Shown piece by piece: positions 34,619 through 43,999 of a stretch of 60,485 nt of DNA. The stretch is from positions 1 through 60,485 of the forward strand of contig PGZS01000004.1 in assembly GCA_002841435.1 (NCBI GenBank), given 5' to 3'. This DNA is from Firmicutes bacterium HGW-Firmicutes-3. Its GTDB lineage: Bacteria; Bacillota; Clostridia; Lachnospirales; Vallitaleaceae. Positions within the stretch are counted from its first letter, which is position 1. Each line of letters begins with the position of its first letter. The position numbers and the translations under genes were made by a program. The notes below the pieces were generated by a model. That model searched no databases. It was given only the letters and a program-made list of their open reading frames with translations, and was not told where the DNA came from.

Positions 34619-36064
34619 ATGGATAATCAAAATGTATTATTTACTATTTTTGGTGGGACAGGTGATTTGACCTATTATAAGCTTATACCTGCTTTTTACC
34701 AATTATTTCTAGGTGGTCGTTTAATAAATGATATGACCATCATTGTTCTTGGAAGAAAAGATAAAGATACAACTACGTATAGAGAAGAAGTTAGAGAAAT
34801 TCTTATGAAGAAGATTTCTAATTTTAATGAAAATGTATTTGTAGCCTTTAGTGCTAAGCTTCATTACTACAATATGAATTTTGAAAAACCGGAGGCATAT
34901 GAAGGACTAGGTACCTTTATGAACAGTAAAAACTGCCCCAATCGCGTTTTTTATTTGGCGACTGCGCCTACGTTTTTCCCTTTTATATCTGAACAACTTA
35001 GGGATAATAAGCTTCTAGATATCAAAGGTTATTCAAGAGCTGTTTTTGAAAAACCATTTGGATATGATCTTGAGTCAGCAGAAAAAATCAACGCAACCAT
35101 ATCAGATATCTTTGGAGAAGATAATATATTTAGAATTGACCATTATCTTGGAAAAGAGATGATTCAAAATATCAATACCGTTCGATTCTCAAATCAAATT
35201 TTTAGTTCGGTTTGGAATAAGGATTCTATTGATAACATTCAGATTACGGTTAAAGAAAAAGATGGGGTAAAAGACAGAGGTGGTTATTATGACCACGCTG
35301 GGGCACTAAGAGATATGGTGCAGAACCACTTATTACAGATTTTAGCTCTAGTAGCGATGGAACCACCAAAGAGTCTTAACAATCACAATATTAAGGAAGA
35401 AAAAGTCAAAGTTCTTCAGAACTTGAGTATTCAAACAGAGCTTGAAAGTCATACCAATCTTATATTCGGTCAGTATGAAGGCTATAGAGAGGAAGTTAAA
35501 GTCGATCCGAATTCCATTACTGAAACTTTTGTGGCTATGAAATGCTTTGTAAAAAGTCCAAGATGGGAAGGTGTTCCTTTTTATTTAAGGACCGGAAAAG
35601 GACTTGATGATAGTGAGGCGAAGATTGTTATTGAGTTTAGAGTTGATGGATCAAGCACACCCCTTAATGCTAATGAAATACCCAATTTACTGGTTATAAA
35701 AATACAGCCGGATGAAGGTGTTTATCTGCGAATAAACACAAAGGAACCACGAAGTGAAAGCAATTTAATGTCAGTCAACCTAAGTTATTGTCAGTCCTGT
35801 GATATTTATTACAAGTCGCCTGATGCCTATGAAAGGTTGTTACTAGATATATTAAATGGCGATACGGCTATGTTTACAGGATGGGAAGAAGTAAAAAGTG
35901 CATGGGAACTGATTTCAGAAGTTATAAAAAAATGCCCTGATAAATCACAATTCTTGGATACTTATCCGAAGGGTTCAGATGGACCTACTTCAGCCCATAA
36001 TATGATTAAAATGGATGGTAGACATTGGTGGCGACTACGTGACCTGAGTAACGATTCTGAGTAA
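34619..36064 (+). CDS. zwf: Glucose-6-phosphate 1-dehydrogenase
   Basis: 481 aa. The N-terminal NADP loop is FTIFGGTGDLTYYKL, VFEKPFG marks the coenzyme domain, and RIDHYLGKEM is the substrate-binding active site with catalytic His in the downstream YYDHAGALRDM region. It oxidises glucose 6-phosphate to the lactone; no lactonase gene lies nearby. Ribosome site AGGTGAG overlaps the end of gnd. The glycine-rich loop has TGD as in other Firmicutes enzymes. Confidence 0.96.
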   Translation: MDNQNVLFTIFGGTGDLTYYKLIPAFYQLFLGGRLINDMTIIVLGRKDKDTTTYREEVREILMKKISNFNENVFVAFSAKLHYYNMNFEKPEAYEGLGTFMNSKNCPNRVFYLATAPTFFPFISEQLRDNKLLDIKGYSRAVFEKPFGYDLESAEKINATISDIFGEDNIFRIDHYLGKEMIQNINTVRFSNQIFSSVWNKDSIDNIQITVKEKDGVKDRGGYYDHAGALRDMVQNHLLQILALVAMEPPKSLNNHNIKEEKVKVLQNLSIQTELESHTNLIFGQYEGYREEVKVDPNSITETFVAMKCFVKSPRWEGVPFYLRTGKGLDDSEAKIVIEFRVDGSSTPLNANEIPNLLVIKIQPDEGVYLRINTKEPRSESNLMSVNLSYCQSCDIYYKSPDAYERLLLDILNGDTAMFTGWEEVKSAWELISEVIKKCPDKSQFLDTYPKGSDGPTSAHNMIKMDGRHWWRLRDLSNDSE

Positions 36065-36090
36065 CGATTTTGATTAAGATTGGAGATAAT

Positions 36091-36708
36091 ATGAAGATAT
36101 ATGATGTATCCATGACCATTGAACCGGATATTATGGTTTATAAGAATTATGAAAGCAAAAAACCGGTCTTTAGCAATGCTTCAAATTTTGACACAGGAAG
36201 CCACTATGAAACAGATTTAAAAATGAACCTTCATACAGGAACACATATTGATGCACCCCTGCATATGATTAGAGACGGGCATACTATGGAACACTTTAAT
36301 CTGAGTCGTTTTATGACAAAGGTCAGGGTTCTTGATTTGACCCATGTATTTGGCATGATAACAATGATAGACTTGAAAGAAAAGGAAGTGCAAAAAGGTG
36401 AGTTTCTTCTTTTTAAGACAAAAAATTCGTATGAGGAACACTTTAACAATCAATTTATATCCTTGTCTGAAGAAGGTGCAACCTATTTAGCTGAACTTGG
36501 TATCCTTGGCGTAGGAACAGATGGATTGGGCATTGAACGAGATCAACCTGAGCACGGGACCCATAAAAGACTTTTTGATGCGGATATAATGATTATTGAG
36601 GGTCTTAGACTAAAGGATGTTGAAGAAGGTATCTATGATATGATAGCCTTGCCTCTTAAGATTGCAGATGTGGAGGCATCTCCTGCTAGAGTGGTACTAA
36701 TGAAGTAA
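36091..36708 (+). CDS. Cyclase-family metal-dependent hydrolase (kynurenine formamidase-like)
   Basis: 205 aa from ATG 36091, 5-6 nt after TTGGAGA; TTG 36070 is an in-frame alternative. HTGTHIDAPLHM is the HxGTHxDxPxH metal-binding motif of the cyclase/KynB family, and GVGTDGLGIERD plus HKRLFDADIMIIEGL complete it. These enzymes hydrolyse amides or lactone-like bonds. It follows zwf by 26 nt and may be co-transcribed; a role as an unconventional 6-phosphogluconolactonase is a tempting but unproven idea. Confidence 0.87.
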   Translation: MKIYDVSMTIEPDIMVYKNYESKKPVFSNASNFDTGSHYETDLKMNLHTGTHIDAPLHMIRDGHTMEHFNLSRFMTKVRVLDLTHVFGMITMIDLKEKEVQKGEFLLFKTKNSYEEHFNNQFISLSEEGATYLAELGILGVGTDGLGIERDQPEHGTHKRLFDADIMIIEGLRLKDVEEGIYDMIALPLKIADVEASPARVVLMK

Positions 36709-36737
36709 AAGAGGGCTTTAATTCTAAAATATATAGA

Positions 36738-36782
36738 GCATCAGGTTTGCAATTATTTTTGCGAGTCTGATGTTTTCTTATT
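36738..36782 (+). terminator. Terminator after the gnd-zwf-cyclase operon
   Basis: GCATCAGGTTTGC pairs with GCGAGTCTGATG around AATTATTTTT, followed by TTTTCTTATTT. Confidence 0.75.
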
Positions 36783-36844
36783 TCAATTTATTCGTAATGG
36801 TAACCAACGTTACTGATTGATAAGATTACTAGGTATATAATCAT

Positions 36845-36925
36845 GGTTAAAGGGTCAAAACTAAGTTTCACTAAATTCACATATTGTATGTGAAAGTTCA
36901 ACTATATCGTTTTGACGCCATAACC
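36845..36925. repeat. 81-bp inverted-repeat element (MITE/REP-like)
   Basis: Terminal arms GGTTAAAGGGTCAAAACTA and TCGTTTTGACGCCATAACC; the centre is a second perfect hairpin TTCACATA-TTG-TATGTGAA. A copy of the same length is at 52292-52372. It lies between the terminator of the cyclase operon and the binding-protein gene. Confidence 0.75.
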
Positions 36926-36961
36926 ATATACATTCTATAACAAAGAAAGAAGGCGATGATT

Positions 36962-38206
36962 ATGAATGCTTATTTTGATATAAAAGATACAGTTTATAAT
37001 ATAACCCATAAATATGAAGAAGCTATAGCACTCTTGGTGGCTGTCGGTATCGATCAGATGAAAGATGTTGCTCAAAGAGAAACCATCGGAAAAACCATTA
37101 GCCTTGAAATGGTATTACAACTTAAAGAAATAGATGTTCAAACCTTTGAAGAACGATTAATTGAAGCTATAGAAGAAAATGGCAAAAGTGTTGATCAAGG
37201 TCTACGTATTAAAGAGAAAAAGGAAAATCCTAAGATAAAAGTTGAAGGCGTTTTACCTTGCCCGGTAAAAATACCTTTGTTAGAGGGATTTGAAAACTGG
37301 CTTCTAACACAAGAGAATCAATGGGTTAAGGATCTGGATTATAACTTTAAAGCAGCGTCAATGGGCGTTGACTGGCTTAAGGAAGCTTTAGTAGCATCCA
37401 CTTCGGCTGACACCCTATCTGACTTGTTTATTTCTGCTGGATTTGACCTGTTTTTTGATCGCCAATTGATTGGTAAATATAGAACTCAAAAAGCTTTTAT
37501 GGATTATTCGCCTATTAAAACCTACAATCAAGACTTTAATCATGAAGGGCTAAAGTTAAAAGATCCGGCTGGACATTATGCTATGTTGGGTGTTGTGCCG
37601 GCTATTTTTTTGGTTAATACATCTGAATTGGGCGTAAGAAAAGCACCGACTTCATGGAAAGAATTGTTAGAGCCTGAATATGAAAATTCAGTCTCCTTAC
37701 CAATAGGAGATTTTGATCTTTTCAATGCTATATTGCTAAATATATATAAGAACTATGGTGAAACAGGTATTCAAAAGCTGGGTAAATCATTATTAAAGAG
37801 CATGCATCCATCAGAAATGGTGAAATCTCATAATAAAAAATCCAATCGACCGGCTATTACCATTATGCCCTATTTTTTTACTAAGATGACAAAGACAGGT
37901 GGGCCTATGGAAGCGGTATGGCCAAAGGATGGTGCCATAATCAGTCCGATTTTTATGTTATCAAAGACGAGTAAACAAAAAGAGCTTCAACCGATTATCG
38001 ATTTCTTTACATCCAAAGAGGTAGGAGAAATCCTATCCCATCAGGGTAGATTTCCAAGTGTACATCCTGAAGTAGACAATAGGGTTCCAAAAACAAACCC
38101 ATATATGTGGTTGGGTTGGGACTTCATCAATGACAATGACATCGGTCAACTCATTAAAAAACTGGAGCAACTTTTTGTTGACAGCAGTGGTAGGAGGCAA
38201 ATATGA
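36962..38206 (+). CDS. Cytoplasmic substrate-binding-like protein with DUF1858-like N-terminus
   Basis: 414 aa from ATG 36962 (AAGAAGG 8 nt upstream). Residues 1-75 (FDIKDTVYNITHKYEEAIAL) resemble DUF1858, the hybrid-cluster-associated redox domain, but without its Cys pair. The rest is a type 2 periplasmic-binding fold (FEAASMGVDW-like, SELGVRKAPTSWKELLEPEY, FFTSKEVGEILSHQGRFP), yet there is no signal peptide or lipobox, so it should stay in the cytoplasm. Its stop overlaps the next start (ATGA). First gene of a four-gene block ending in hcp. Confidence 0.78.
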   Translation: MNAYFDIKDTVYNITHKYEEAIALLVAVGIDQMKDVAQRETIGKTISLEMVLQLKEIDVQTFEERLIEAIEENGKSVDQGLRIKEKKENPKIKVEGVLPCPVKIPLLEGFENWLLTQENQWVKDLDYNFKAASMGVDWLKEALVASTSADTLSDLFISAGFDLFFDRQLIGKYRTQKAFMDYSPIKTYNQDFNHEGLKLKDPAGHYAMLGVVPAIFLVNTSELGVRKAPTSWKELLEPEYENSVSLPIGDFDLFNAILLNIYKNYGETGIQKLGKSLLKSMHPSEMVKSHNKKSNRPAITIMPYFFTKMTKTGGPMEAVWPKDGAIISPIFMLSKTSKQKELQPIIDFFTSKEVGEILSHQGRFPSVHPEVDNRVPKTNPYMWLGWDFINDNDIGQLIKKLEQLFVDSSGRRQI

Positions 38207-38907
38207 ATCTAGTAACCATATCAGGACCACCATCATCAGGTAAGACATCAATCATACTAAAAACAATTCAAGCGGTTCAAAATCGGGGTCTAAAAGTAGG
38301 TGTTGTTAAGTTTGATTGTCTTTATACAGATGATGATCAACTGTATGAAAAAGCAGGCGTGCCTGTTAAAAAAGGACTATCAGGCGCTTTATGCCCGGAC
38401 CATTTTTTTGTCAGTAATATTGAAGAAGTTGTACAATGGGGCAGAGGACAAGCATTAGATTTGCTGATCACTGAAAGTGCAGGTCTATGTAATCGATGCT
38501 CCCCATATATCAAAGAAATTCAGGCGATTTGTGTTATTGATAACTTAAGTGGTATTAACACACCGAAAAAGATTGGACCCATGTTAAAATCAGCAGATAT
38601 TGTTGTGATTACAAAAGGTGATATCGTATCCCAAGCTGAACGTGAAGTATTTGCTTCAAAAGTTAGCTCAGTAAATCCCCAAGCCATTGTTATGCACATC
38701 AATGGACTAACCGGGCAAGGTGCTTATGAGCTGAGTACGCTATTATATGACGAAAAAGAAGATGTGCTCACAGTCAAAGGTAAAGAATTGAAGTTTTCAA
38801 TGCCTTCAGCGTTATGTTCTTATTGTTTAGGAGAAACACGTATTGGTGATGATTATCAATTAGGTAATGTAAGGAAAATGGAATTGGGTGAAAAAAATGA
38901 TAGATGA
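38203..38907 (+). CDS. HypB/UreG-like (G3E) P-loop GTPase
   Basis: 234 aa; starts in an ATGA overlap with the preceding gene, ribosome site GGAGGC. Walker A GPPSSGKTS (8-16), KFDCLYTDDDQ (switch/Walker B), ITESAGLCNRC and VITKGDIVSQAE (the NKxD-like specificity loop as TKGD). Cys residues recur: ALCPDHF, LCNRCS, CSYCLGE, which could bind a metal. G3E GTPases load metals into enzymes (HypB, UreG, CobW). Position before hcp suggests maturation of an iron-sulfur or metal centre. Confidence 0.82.
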   Translation: MNLVTISGPPSSGKTSIILKTIQAVQNRGLKVGVVKFDCLYTDDDQLYEKAGVPVKKGLSGALCPDHFFVSNIEEVVQWGRGQALDLLITESAGLCNRCSPYIKEIQAICVIDNLSGINTPKKIGPMLKSADIVVITKGDIVSQAEREVFASKVSSVNPQAIVMHINGLTGQGAYELSTLLYDEKEDVLTVKGKELKFSMPSALCSYCLGETRIGDDYQLGNVRKMELGEKNDR

Positions 38908-39919
38908 TAAAATACTTAGAAACATGACTTTAGATGATCTTTTTCTTCGTTATCCTTATGTAGCCACATATTTTGATAATAATAAACTGGATATTGAAGG
39001 ATTTGGTACAATGACCTTCGAAGATTACTTGAGACAGTTTGATGAAGATTATGTTGAAACATGGGCAATGGATAAAGACAAGATAGAGAAAGACCTTTTG
39101 GCGTACATTCTTCAAATGCTTAGTTTTTTAGGATTAAAAGAAGAACAATCTGTTGGGTCTATCACCATTTTACCCGGACAGGATAAAGCCGGTCAAAAAG
39201 AAGAGTTTGAAGCCATCACAATAAGATGTGGTGACATTGTTTCAATTGTCGGACCAACAGGTTCCGGAAAAAGTAGATTGCTTGCAGATATTGAATGGAC
39301 AGCCAATTATGATACACCCACGAAGAGAGGTATTTTAATTAACAATGAGATAGCAGATACCAAATGGCGGTTTTCTTCTAGCAATAAATTGGTAGCACAA
39401 TTGTCACAGAATATGAATTTTGTCATGGACTTAACAGTTGAGGAATTTCTTGAACTACACGCAAAAAGTCGTATGGTAGAAAATGTGGATCAGGTCATTA
39501 ATACCATATTAGAATCGGCCAATCAGTTAGCAGGAGAACAATTTTTGAGAACGACGCCAGTAACGGCACTAAGCGGTGGACAGTCTAGAGCCTTAATGAT
39601 AGCAGATACAGCCATTCTCAGTACGTCACCCATTGTACTCATTGATGAAATTGAAAACGCAGGTATTGATAGAAAAAAAGCCCTTAGACTCTTAGTGAGC
39701 AGTGAAAAAATCGTTCTTATTGCGACTCATGATCCTACATTGGCTTTGATGGCAGATCAAAGAATTATAATAAAAAATGGAGGTATTCACAAAATCATTT
39801 CAACGGATGATGAAGAGAAGAAAATCCTATCAGAGCTTGAAAAGCTAGATAAGATCGTTGGTAATCTAAGACATAATCTTAGATTAGGCAATCGAATTGA
39901 CAAAACCATGTTTATCTAG
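38897..39919 (+). CDS. ABC-type ATPase without permease, DUF1858-like N-terminus
   Basis: 340 aa from ATG 38897 (GTG 38888 possible), overlapping the GTPase gene by 11 nt. Residues 1-70 (MTLDDLFLRYPYVATYFDNN) again resemble DUF1858. The ABC domain has Walker A GPTGSGKS, signature LSGGQSRALMIAD, Walker B PIVLIDEIENAG and the H-loop IATHDP. No membrane segment and no permease gene nearby. ABC ATPases of this free type (compare SufC) can serve cluster assembly rather than transport. Confidence 0.83.
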   Translation: MIDDKILRNMTLDDLFLRYPYVATYFDNNKLDIEGFGTMTFEDYLRQFDEDYVETWAMDKDKIEKDLLAYILQMLSFLGLKEEQSVGSITILPGQDKAGQKEEFEAITIRCGDIVSIVGPTGSGKSRLLADIEWTANYDTPTKRGILINNEIADTKWRFSSSNKLVAQLSQNMNFVMDLTVEEFLELHAKSRMVENVDQVINTILESANQLAGEQFLRTTPVTALSGGQSRALMIADTAILSTSPIVLIDEIENAGIDRKKALRLLVSSEKIVLIATHDPTLALMADQRIIIKNGGIHKIISTDDEEKKILSELEKLDKIVGNLRHNLRLGNRIDKTMFI

Positions 39920-40042
39920 ATAGAACACTTAAAAGACAAAGAAGAAGTTTACACTATAGATGGTAACATAAGATACCGATTAATGTGTTTGGGTGGGTTA
40001 TAATTTTATCATAGTTAATCATGATGGATTAGCGAATCAACC

Positions 40043-40056
40043 GGTTAGTAGTAACC
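40043..40056 (+). promoter_or_regulatory. Small dyad upstream of hcp, possible operator
   Basis: GGTTAGTAGTAACC is a palindrome with 5-bp arms about 40 bp before the hcp start; a TATAAT box lies at 39999-40004. Together they could be a promoter-proximal control site, for example for an Hcp-type nitrosative stress regulator. This is an inference from spacing only. Confidence 0.3.
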
Positions 40057-40094
40057 AATCGGTAATAATAAATCAATTATATGGAGGTATTCTA

Positions 40095-41717
40095 ATGAGT
40101 ATGTTTTGTTATCAATGTCAAGAGGCAGCAAAAGGGACCGGATGTGATGTTATAGGTATCTGTGGTAAAGATGAAGAAGTATCCAATCTTCAAGATCTTT
40201 TGATTTATTCTACAAAAGGGATTGCAGATATTGTTATTAGAGGTGAGCTTGATGTAGCTAGCCTAGGGAAAACCAATGAGGTTGTATTGGATAGTTTGTT
40301 TAAGACCATCACCAATGCCAACTTTGATCCTGAGGCGATACGTGCACAAATAAGACAGAATCTAGAAATAAGAGATGAGTTAAGAAATATAGTAGAAGCG
40401 GATTTTCATGATGCAGCTACTTTTACAGTGTCAACGGATGCATCCATGGATGCCAAAGCAGTTTCAGTTGGTGTTTTAGCTACGGAGAATGAAGATGTAA
40501 GATCGCTAAGAGAATTAATTATCTATGGATTAAAAGGGTATGCAGCTTACGCTCAACATGCTTTGAACTTAGGTAAAGAGGATACTGATTTGTATGCATT
40601 TACATATGAAGCACTTGCGGCTACACTTGATGATAGTCTGACAGCAGATGATTTGGTAGCACTTACAATGAAAACAGGCGAATATGGTGTAAAAGCAATG
40701 GCTCTTCTAGATGAGGCCAACACATCAGCTTACGGCAATCCTGAATTATCCAAAGTTAACATTGGTGTTAAAAATAATCCTGCAATCTTGATTTCTGGTC
40801 ATGATTTAAATGATATGGAGATGCTCCTTGAACAAACCAAAGGTACTGGTGTAGACGTTTACACCCATAGTGAGATGTTGCCGGCTAACTATTATCCAAA
40901 ATTTAAAGCATATGAGAACTTGGTAGGTAATTATGGTAATGCTTGGTGGAAACAAAAAGAAGAGTTTGCGTCTTTTAACGGTCCAATCTTATTTACGACC
41001 AATTGTATTGTGCCGCCTAAAGGTGAGACGATTAAGCGAATCTTTACAACCGGCGCCGCAGGATTCCCTGGGTCTACCCATATTCAAGAGGATGAAAACG
41101 GTCAAAAAGACTTCTCACAAATTATAGAAATGGCTAAAACACTACCATCACCTACTGAAATTGAAACAGGAGAAATTGTGGGTGGATTTGCTCATGCTCA
41201 AGTCTTTGCCCTTGCAGATAAAGTTGTTGATGCAGTCAAATCAGGTGCTATTAAAAAATTCTTTGTTATGGCAGGTTGTGACGGCCGTATGAAAGACCGT
41301 GACTATTATACAGAGTTTGCAAATGAGCTACCAAAAGATACGGTTATTCTAACGGCAGGATGTGCCAAATACAGATACAACAAATTACCACTCGGTGATA
41401 TCGGTGGCATACCAAGAGTGTTAGATGCCGGTCAGTGTAATGACTCATATTCACTTGCGGTTATAGCTTTAAAACTAAAAGAAATTTTTGAGCTTAATGA
41501 TATCAACGAACTACCTATTGCCTATAATATTGCATGGTATGAACAAAAAGCAGTGATCGTGTTATTAGCACTCTTATCACTAGGGGTCAAAAACATTCAT
41601 CTAGGTCCTACATTACCGGCTTTTCTTTCTCCTAACGTTGCGAAAGTTCTTATAGATACTTTTGGTATAGCGGGTATTGGAACGGTTGAAGATGACATTA
41701 AATTATTTATGGCATAA
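40095..41717 (+). CDS. hcp: Hydroxylamine reductase / hybrid-cluster protein
   Basis: 540 aa from ATG 40095 (GGAGGT 6 nt upstream; the longer frame is unsupported). The N-terminal cluster ligands are Cys5, Cys8, Cys17 and Cys23 ([15 protein letters not shown], then GICG). Hybrid-cluster ligands lie in [49 protein letters not shown] and [10 protein letters not shown]. Hcp reduces hydroxylamine and nitric oxide and can S-nitrosylate proteins. It is the last gene of the block and has about 175 bp of upstream sequence, so it may also have its own promoter. Confidence 0.97.
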   Translation: MSMFCYQCQEAAKGTGCDVIGICGKDEEVSNLQDLLIYSTKGIADIVIRGELDVASLGKTNEVVLDSLFKTITNANFDPEAIRAQIRQNLEIRDELRNIVEADFHDAATFTVSTDASMDAKAVSVGVLATENEDVRSLRELIIYGLKGYAAYAQHALNLGKEDTDLYAFTYEALAATLDDSLTADDLVALTMKTGEYGVKAMALLDEANTSAYGNPELSKVNIGVKNNPAILISGHDLNDMEMLLEQTKGTGVDVYTHSEMLPANYYPKFKAYENLVGNYGNAWWKQKEEFASFNGPILFTTNCIVPPKGETIKRIFTTGAAGFPGSTHIQEDENGQKDFSQIIEMAKTLPSPTEIETGEIVGGFAHAQVFALADKVVDAVKSGAIKKFFVMAGCDGRMKDRDYYTEFANELPKDTVILTAGCAKYRYNKLPLGDIGGIPRVLDAGQCNDSYSLAVIALKLKEIFELNDINELPIAYNIAWYEQKAVIVLLALLSLGVKNIHLGPTLPAFLSPNVAKVLIDTFGIAGIGTVEDDIKLFMA

Positions 41718-41763
41718 AATCAGCTAAAAAGATAATATTCATTACAAATATAATAAGAAGCAT

Positions 41764-41811
41764 AATAACAAGCGCCAATTCAGTCATAATTGAATTGGCA
41801 CTTGTTATTAA
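41764..41811. terminator. Bidirectional terminator between hcp and plsC
   Basis: AATAACAAGCGCCAATTC pairs with GAATTGGCACTTGTTATT around AGTCATAATT; it lies between convergent genes. Confidence 0.85.
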
Positions 41812-41829
41812 TATATTATAGTAGATGTA

Positions 41830-42546
41830 TTATTGTAAATGAAATATGGGTGCCATAATGATATTACGAACAGTATCAGATAGATTATCTTGTTCATCTT
41901 TGCTTAACTGACTGGGGTAGATTGGATCATGGACGATGATACGGACATGATCTTTTGTTATGGCTTTTTTTGCTTCATACATCTTAAAAGACCCGTCGAT
42001 GGTGATGGGTACAATAGGTACACCGGCTTTAATACCAAGCTTTAGACTGCCTTTCTTGAAATCACCCATGGTGTAATTTTTTGATCGTGTACCTTCAGGG
42101 AAGATGACCAGTGTTTTACCATTTTTCAAATCCTCGATACCTTGTAATATGACTTTTAGTGATTGCTTCAAATTACCACGGTCTAAGAAAAGACAGCCCA
42201 TAACACGCATCCAGTGGCTTATAATCGGTACCTTTGACAACTCTATTTTTGCTACATAGGCCTTAGGCTTTGGCAAATATCCAAGTAATAGAGGAATGTC
42301 ATAGTTGCTTTGATGGTTACTTACGTACAGAACATTGCCTTCCGGTATTTTTTGGAGATTTACTAATTCGACTTTACTTGAAGAAAGCGCAACCATAAGA
42401 CGACCCCAAGATGCGGTCATTTTATGAATATAATCGTATTGAAGCTTTTTACTAAAAAGACCAATTAAGAGATACCAAAGGTAAGCAAATCCGGAAAGAA
42501 GAAGGTATGAAACCAGTACAAAATAAAAAAAGTAAGTTCTAATCAT
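41830..42546 (-). CDS. plsC: 1-acyl-sn-glycerol-3-phosphate acyltransferase
   Basis: 238 aa from ATG at 42546, since GGAGG lies 7 nt upstream and inside the longer TTG frame. One N-terminal membrane helix. SNHQSNYDIPLL is the NHxxxxD catalytic motif, and VIFPEGTRSKN is the FPEGTR substrate motif. It makes phosphatidic acid at the membrane. The degenerate GGDEF gene directly upstream (gap about 20 nt) is probably co-transcribed. Confidence 0.93.
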   Translation of the reverse strand: MIRTYFFYFVLVSYLLLSGFAYLWYLLIGLFSKKLQYDYIHKMTASWGRLMVALSSSKVELVNLQKIPEGNVLYVSNHQSNYDIPLLLGYLPKPKAYVAKIELSKVPIISHWMRVMGCLFLDRGNLKQSLKVILQGIEDLKNGKTLVIFPEGTRSKNYTMGDFKKGSLKLGIKAGVPIVPITIDGSFKMYEAKKAITKDHVRIIVHDPIYPSQLSKDEQDNLSDTVRNIIMAPIFHLQ

Positions 42547-42567
42547 GATGTCCTCCAATAATAGTTA

Positions 42568-43599
42568 TTAGGCATTTGTCCGCTGAAGTGACAGATCCAT
42601 TTCAGCTGCCTTTATGACTTCAGTCAAATTATTATAATCAAAATTTGCTTTCCCGACAAGTAGGGATAAGTCACTTTCTTCATATTGAGTTAGTAATGTT
42701 TCAAAAGCATTCTGAATGCGAAGCAGGAAGATATTAACTTGGCTAATATCTGTATGACTTAAAATAAGTAGAAAAGTATTACCACTGTACCGAAAACATA
42801 GATCATTGGATCTTGAATTGCTTTTCATTAGATCAGCTAGGGTCTTGATGAAAAGATCACCTGACAGAGCACCATTTATCTGATTGAAAGTTTTGAATTG
42901 TTCAAGTTCAATTAGAACTAAGGTATGCTTAACATGTTGAGTATGTTGAAGATCAAATAAAGCTTGAAGCTGTTTGAGACCATAGCTTCGGTTATATAAA
43001 CCGGTTAATTCATCATATATATATTTCCGATCATACCTTCTTGTGACTTCGAAGTAGTTGAACACCAGCATGACCGTTACGGTTATTAATAGCAGTGCAA
43101 TAACAGAATATCTTAGAAAAGTAAGCAAGTAACTAGAAAGGCTTCCATAGGTTATAGTGAAAGATAAAGGCCATCTGACTTTAATATACATGAGTACAAC
43201 CGCAAAGATTAAATATAAAATGGGCAGGATGAACTCGCGTCTGTATTCAATGAATAAGAATGTGATCACTAAGAATAGAATGCTGGAGTAGGGCATGGTT
43301 TTGAATGCGTTGGAGGATGTCATCCATGCTACAGGAAAATAAATAAAATCTAAAAAAAGAATAAAACAGATTTTAATGTAGTGGGGATGCTGAGTGATAT
43401 TTAAAAGTATAAGACAAGTGGTACAAAATATAATGAAAACTATTGAGATGACGGTAGCGAGAGGTTCATAGCCTGAAAACGTACCCAAAAGCAGAACCAA
43501 AATACCCAGAACTGAAAAAGCCACCAGGAGAAAACGAAGGGCAACATACTGAATTTTATCGCTTTTCTGCTGATTTAAAATAGAATAAACCATATTCAT
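42568..43599 (-). CDS. Membrane protein with degenerate GGDEF domain
   Basis: 343 aa. Six or seven membrane helices (residues about 20-185) precede a GGDEF-type domain: YDELTGLYNRSYGLKQL is the usual start, but the active site reads FRYSGNTF instead of RYGGDEF. The Mg-binding and catalytic residues are therefore missing, so diguanylate cyclase activity is unlikely; a receptor or partner role is possible. AAGGGGG precedes the ATG. Confidence 0.85.
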   Translation of the reverse strand: MNMVYSILNQQKSDKIQYVALRFLLVAFSVLGILVLLLGTFSGYEPLATVISIVFIIFCTTCLILLNITQHPHYIKICFILFLDFIYFPVAWMTSSNAFKTMPYSSILFLVITFLFIEYRREFILPILYLIFAVVLMYIKVRWPLSFTITYGSLSSYLLTFLRYSVIALLLITVTVMLVFNYFEVTRRYDRKYIYDELTGLYNRSYGLKQLQALFDLQHTQHVKHTLVLIELEQFKTFNQINGALSGDLFIKTLADLMKSNSRSNDLCFRYSGNTFLLILSHTDISQVNIFLLRIQNAFETLLTQYEESDLSLLVGKANFDYNNLTEVIKAAEMDLSLQRTNA

Positions 43600-43656
43600 A
43601 ATATCAAACCCCCTTGTATCTATCTATATTTTACGTCATAATCCTATAACCATTAT

Positions 43657-43879
43657 GGTTATACTCAAAACTAAGTTTCTCTAAATCCTATACAACACAT
43701 AGATTACGTTGATGCATTCGTAACTATATGTTGTATAATAGTTTTAATCCTATAACCATTATGGTTATACTCAAAACTAAGTTTCTCTAAATCCTATACA
43801 ACATATAGATTACGTTGATGCATTCGTAACTATATGTTGAATAGGATAGTTCAACTATATAGTTTTAATCCTATAACCA
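43657..43879. repeat. Two tandem inverted-repeat elements
   Basis: Copy 1 (43657-43757) and copy 2 (43763-43879) begin GGTTATACTCAAAACTAAGT and end TAGTTTTAATCCTATAACC, separated by ATTAT. Both carry ATAGATTACGTTGATGCATTCGTAACTATAT-like centres (31 bp, 43695-43730 in copy 1). Copy 2 has an extra 16 bp TGAATAGGATAGTTCA-type insertion relative to copy 1. The ends relate them to the 81-bp elements at 36845 and 52292. They fill the space between divergent genes. Confidence 0.75.
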
Positions 43880-43999
43880 TTATATCATATTATAAAAAAG
43901 CTGCATATCTCTATTGGTTTTGAGAAAAATGAAAACTTGTTGGCTATTATGTAGGATTTTGGGTATAATAGTGTAAGAATAAAGATAAGGAGAATGAAG

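Noticed and set aside
40933-41127. Small frame inside hcp on the same strand
   Set aside because: Lies wholly within the conserved hcp coding sequence in another frame.
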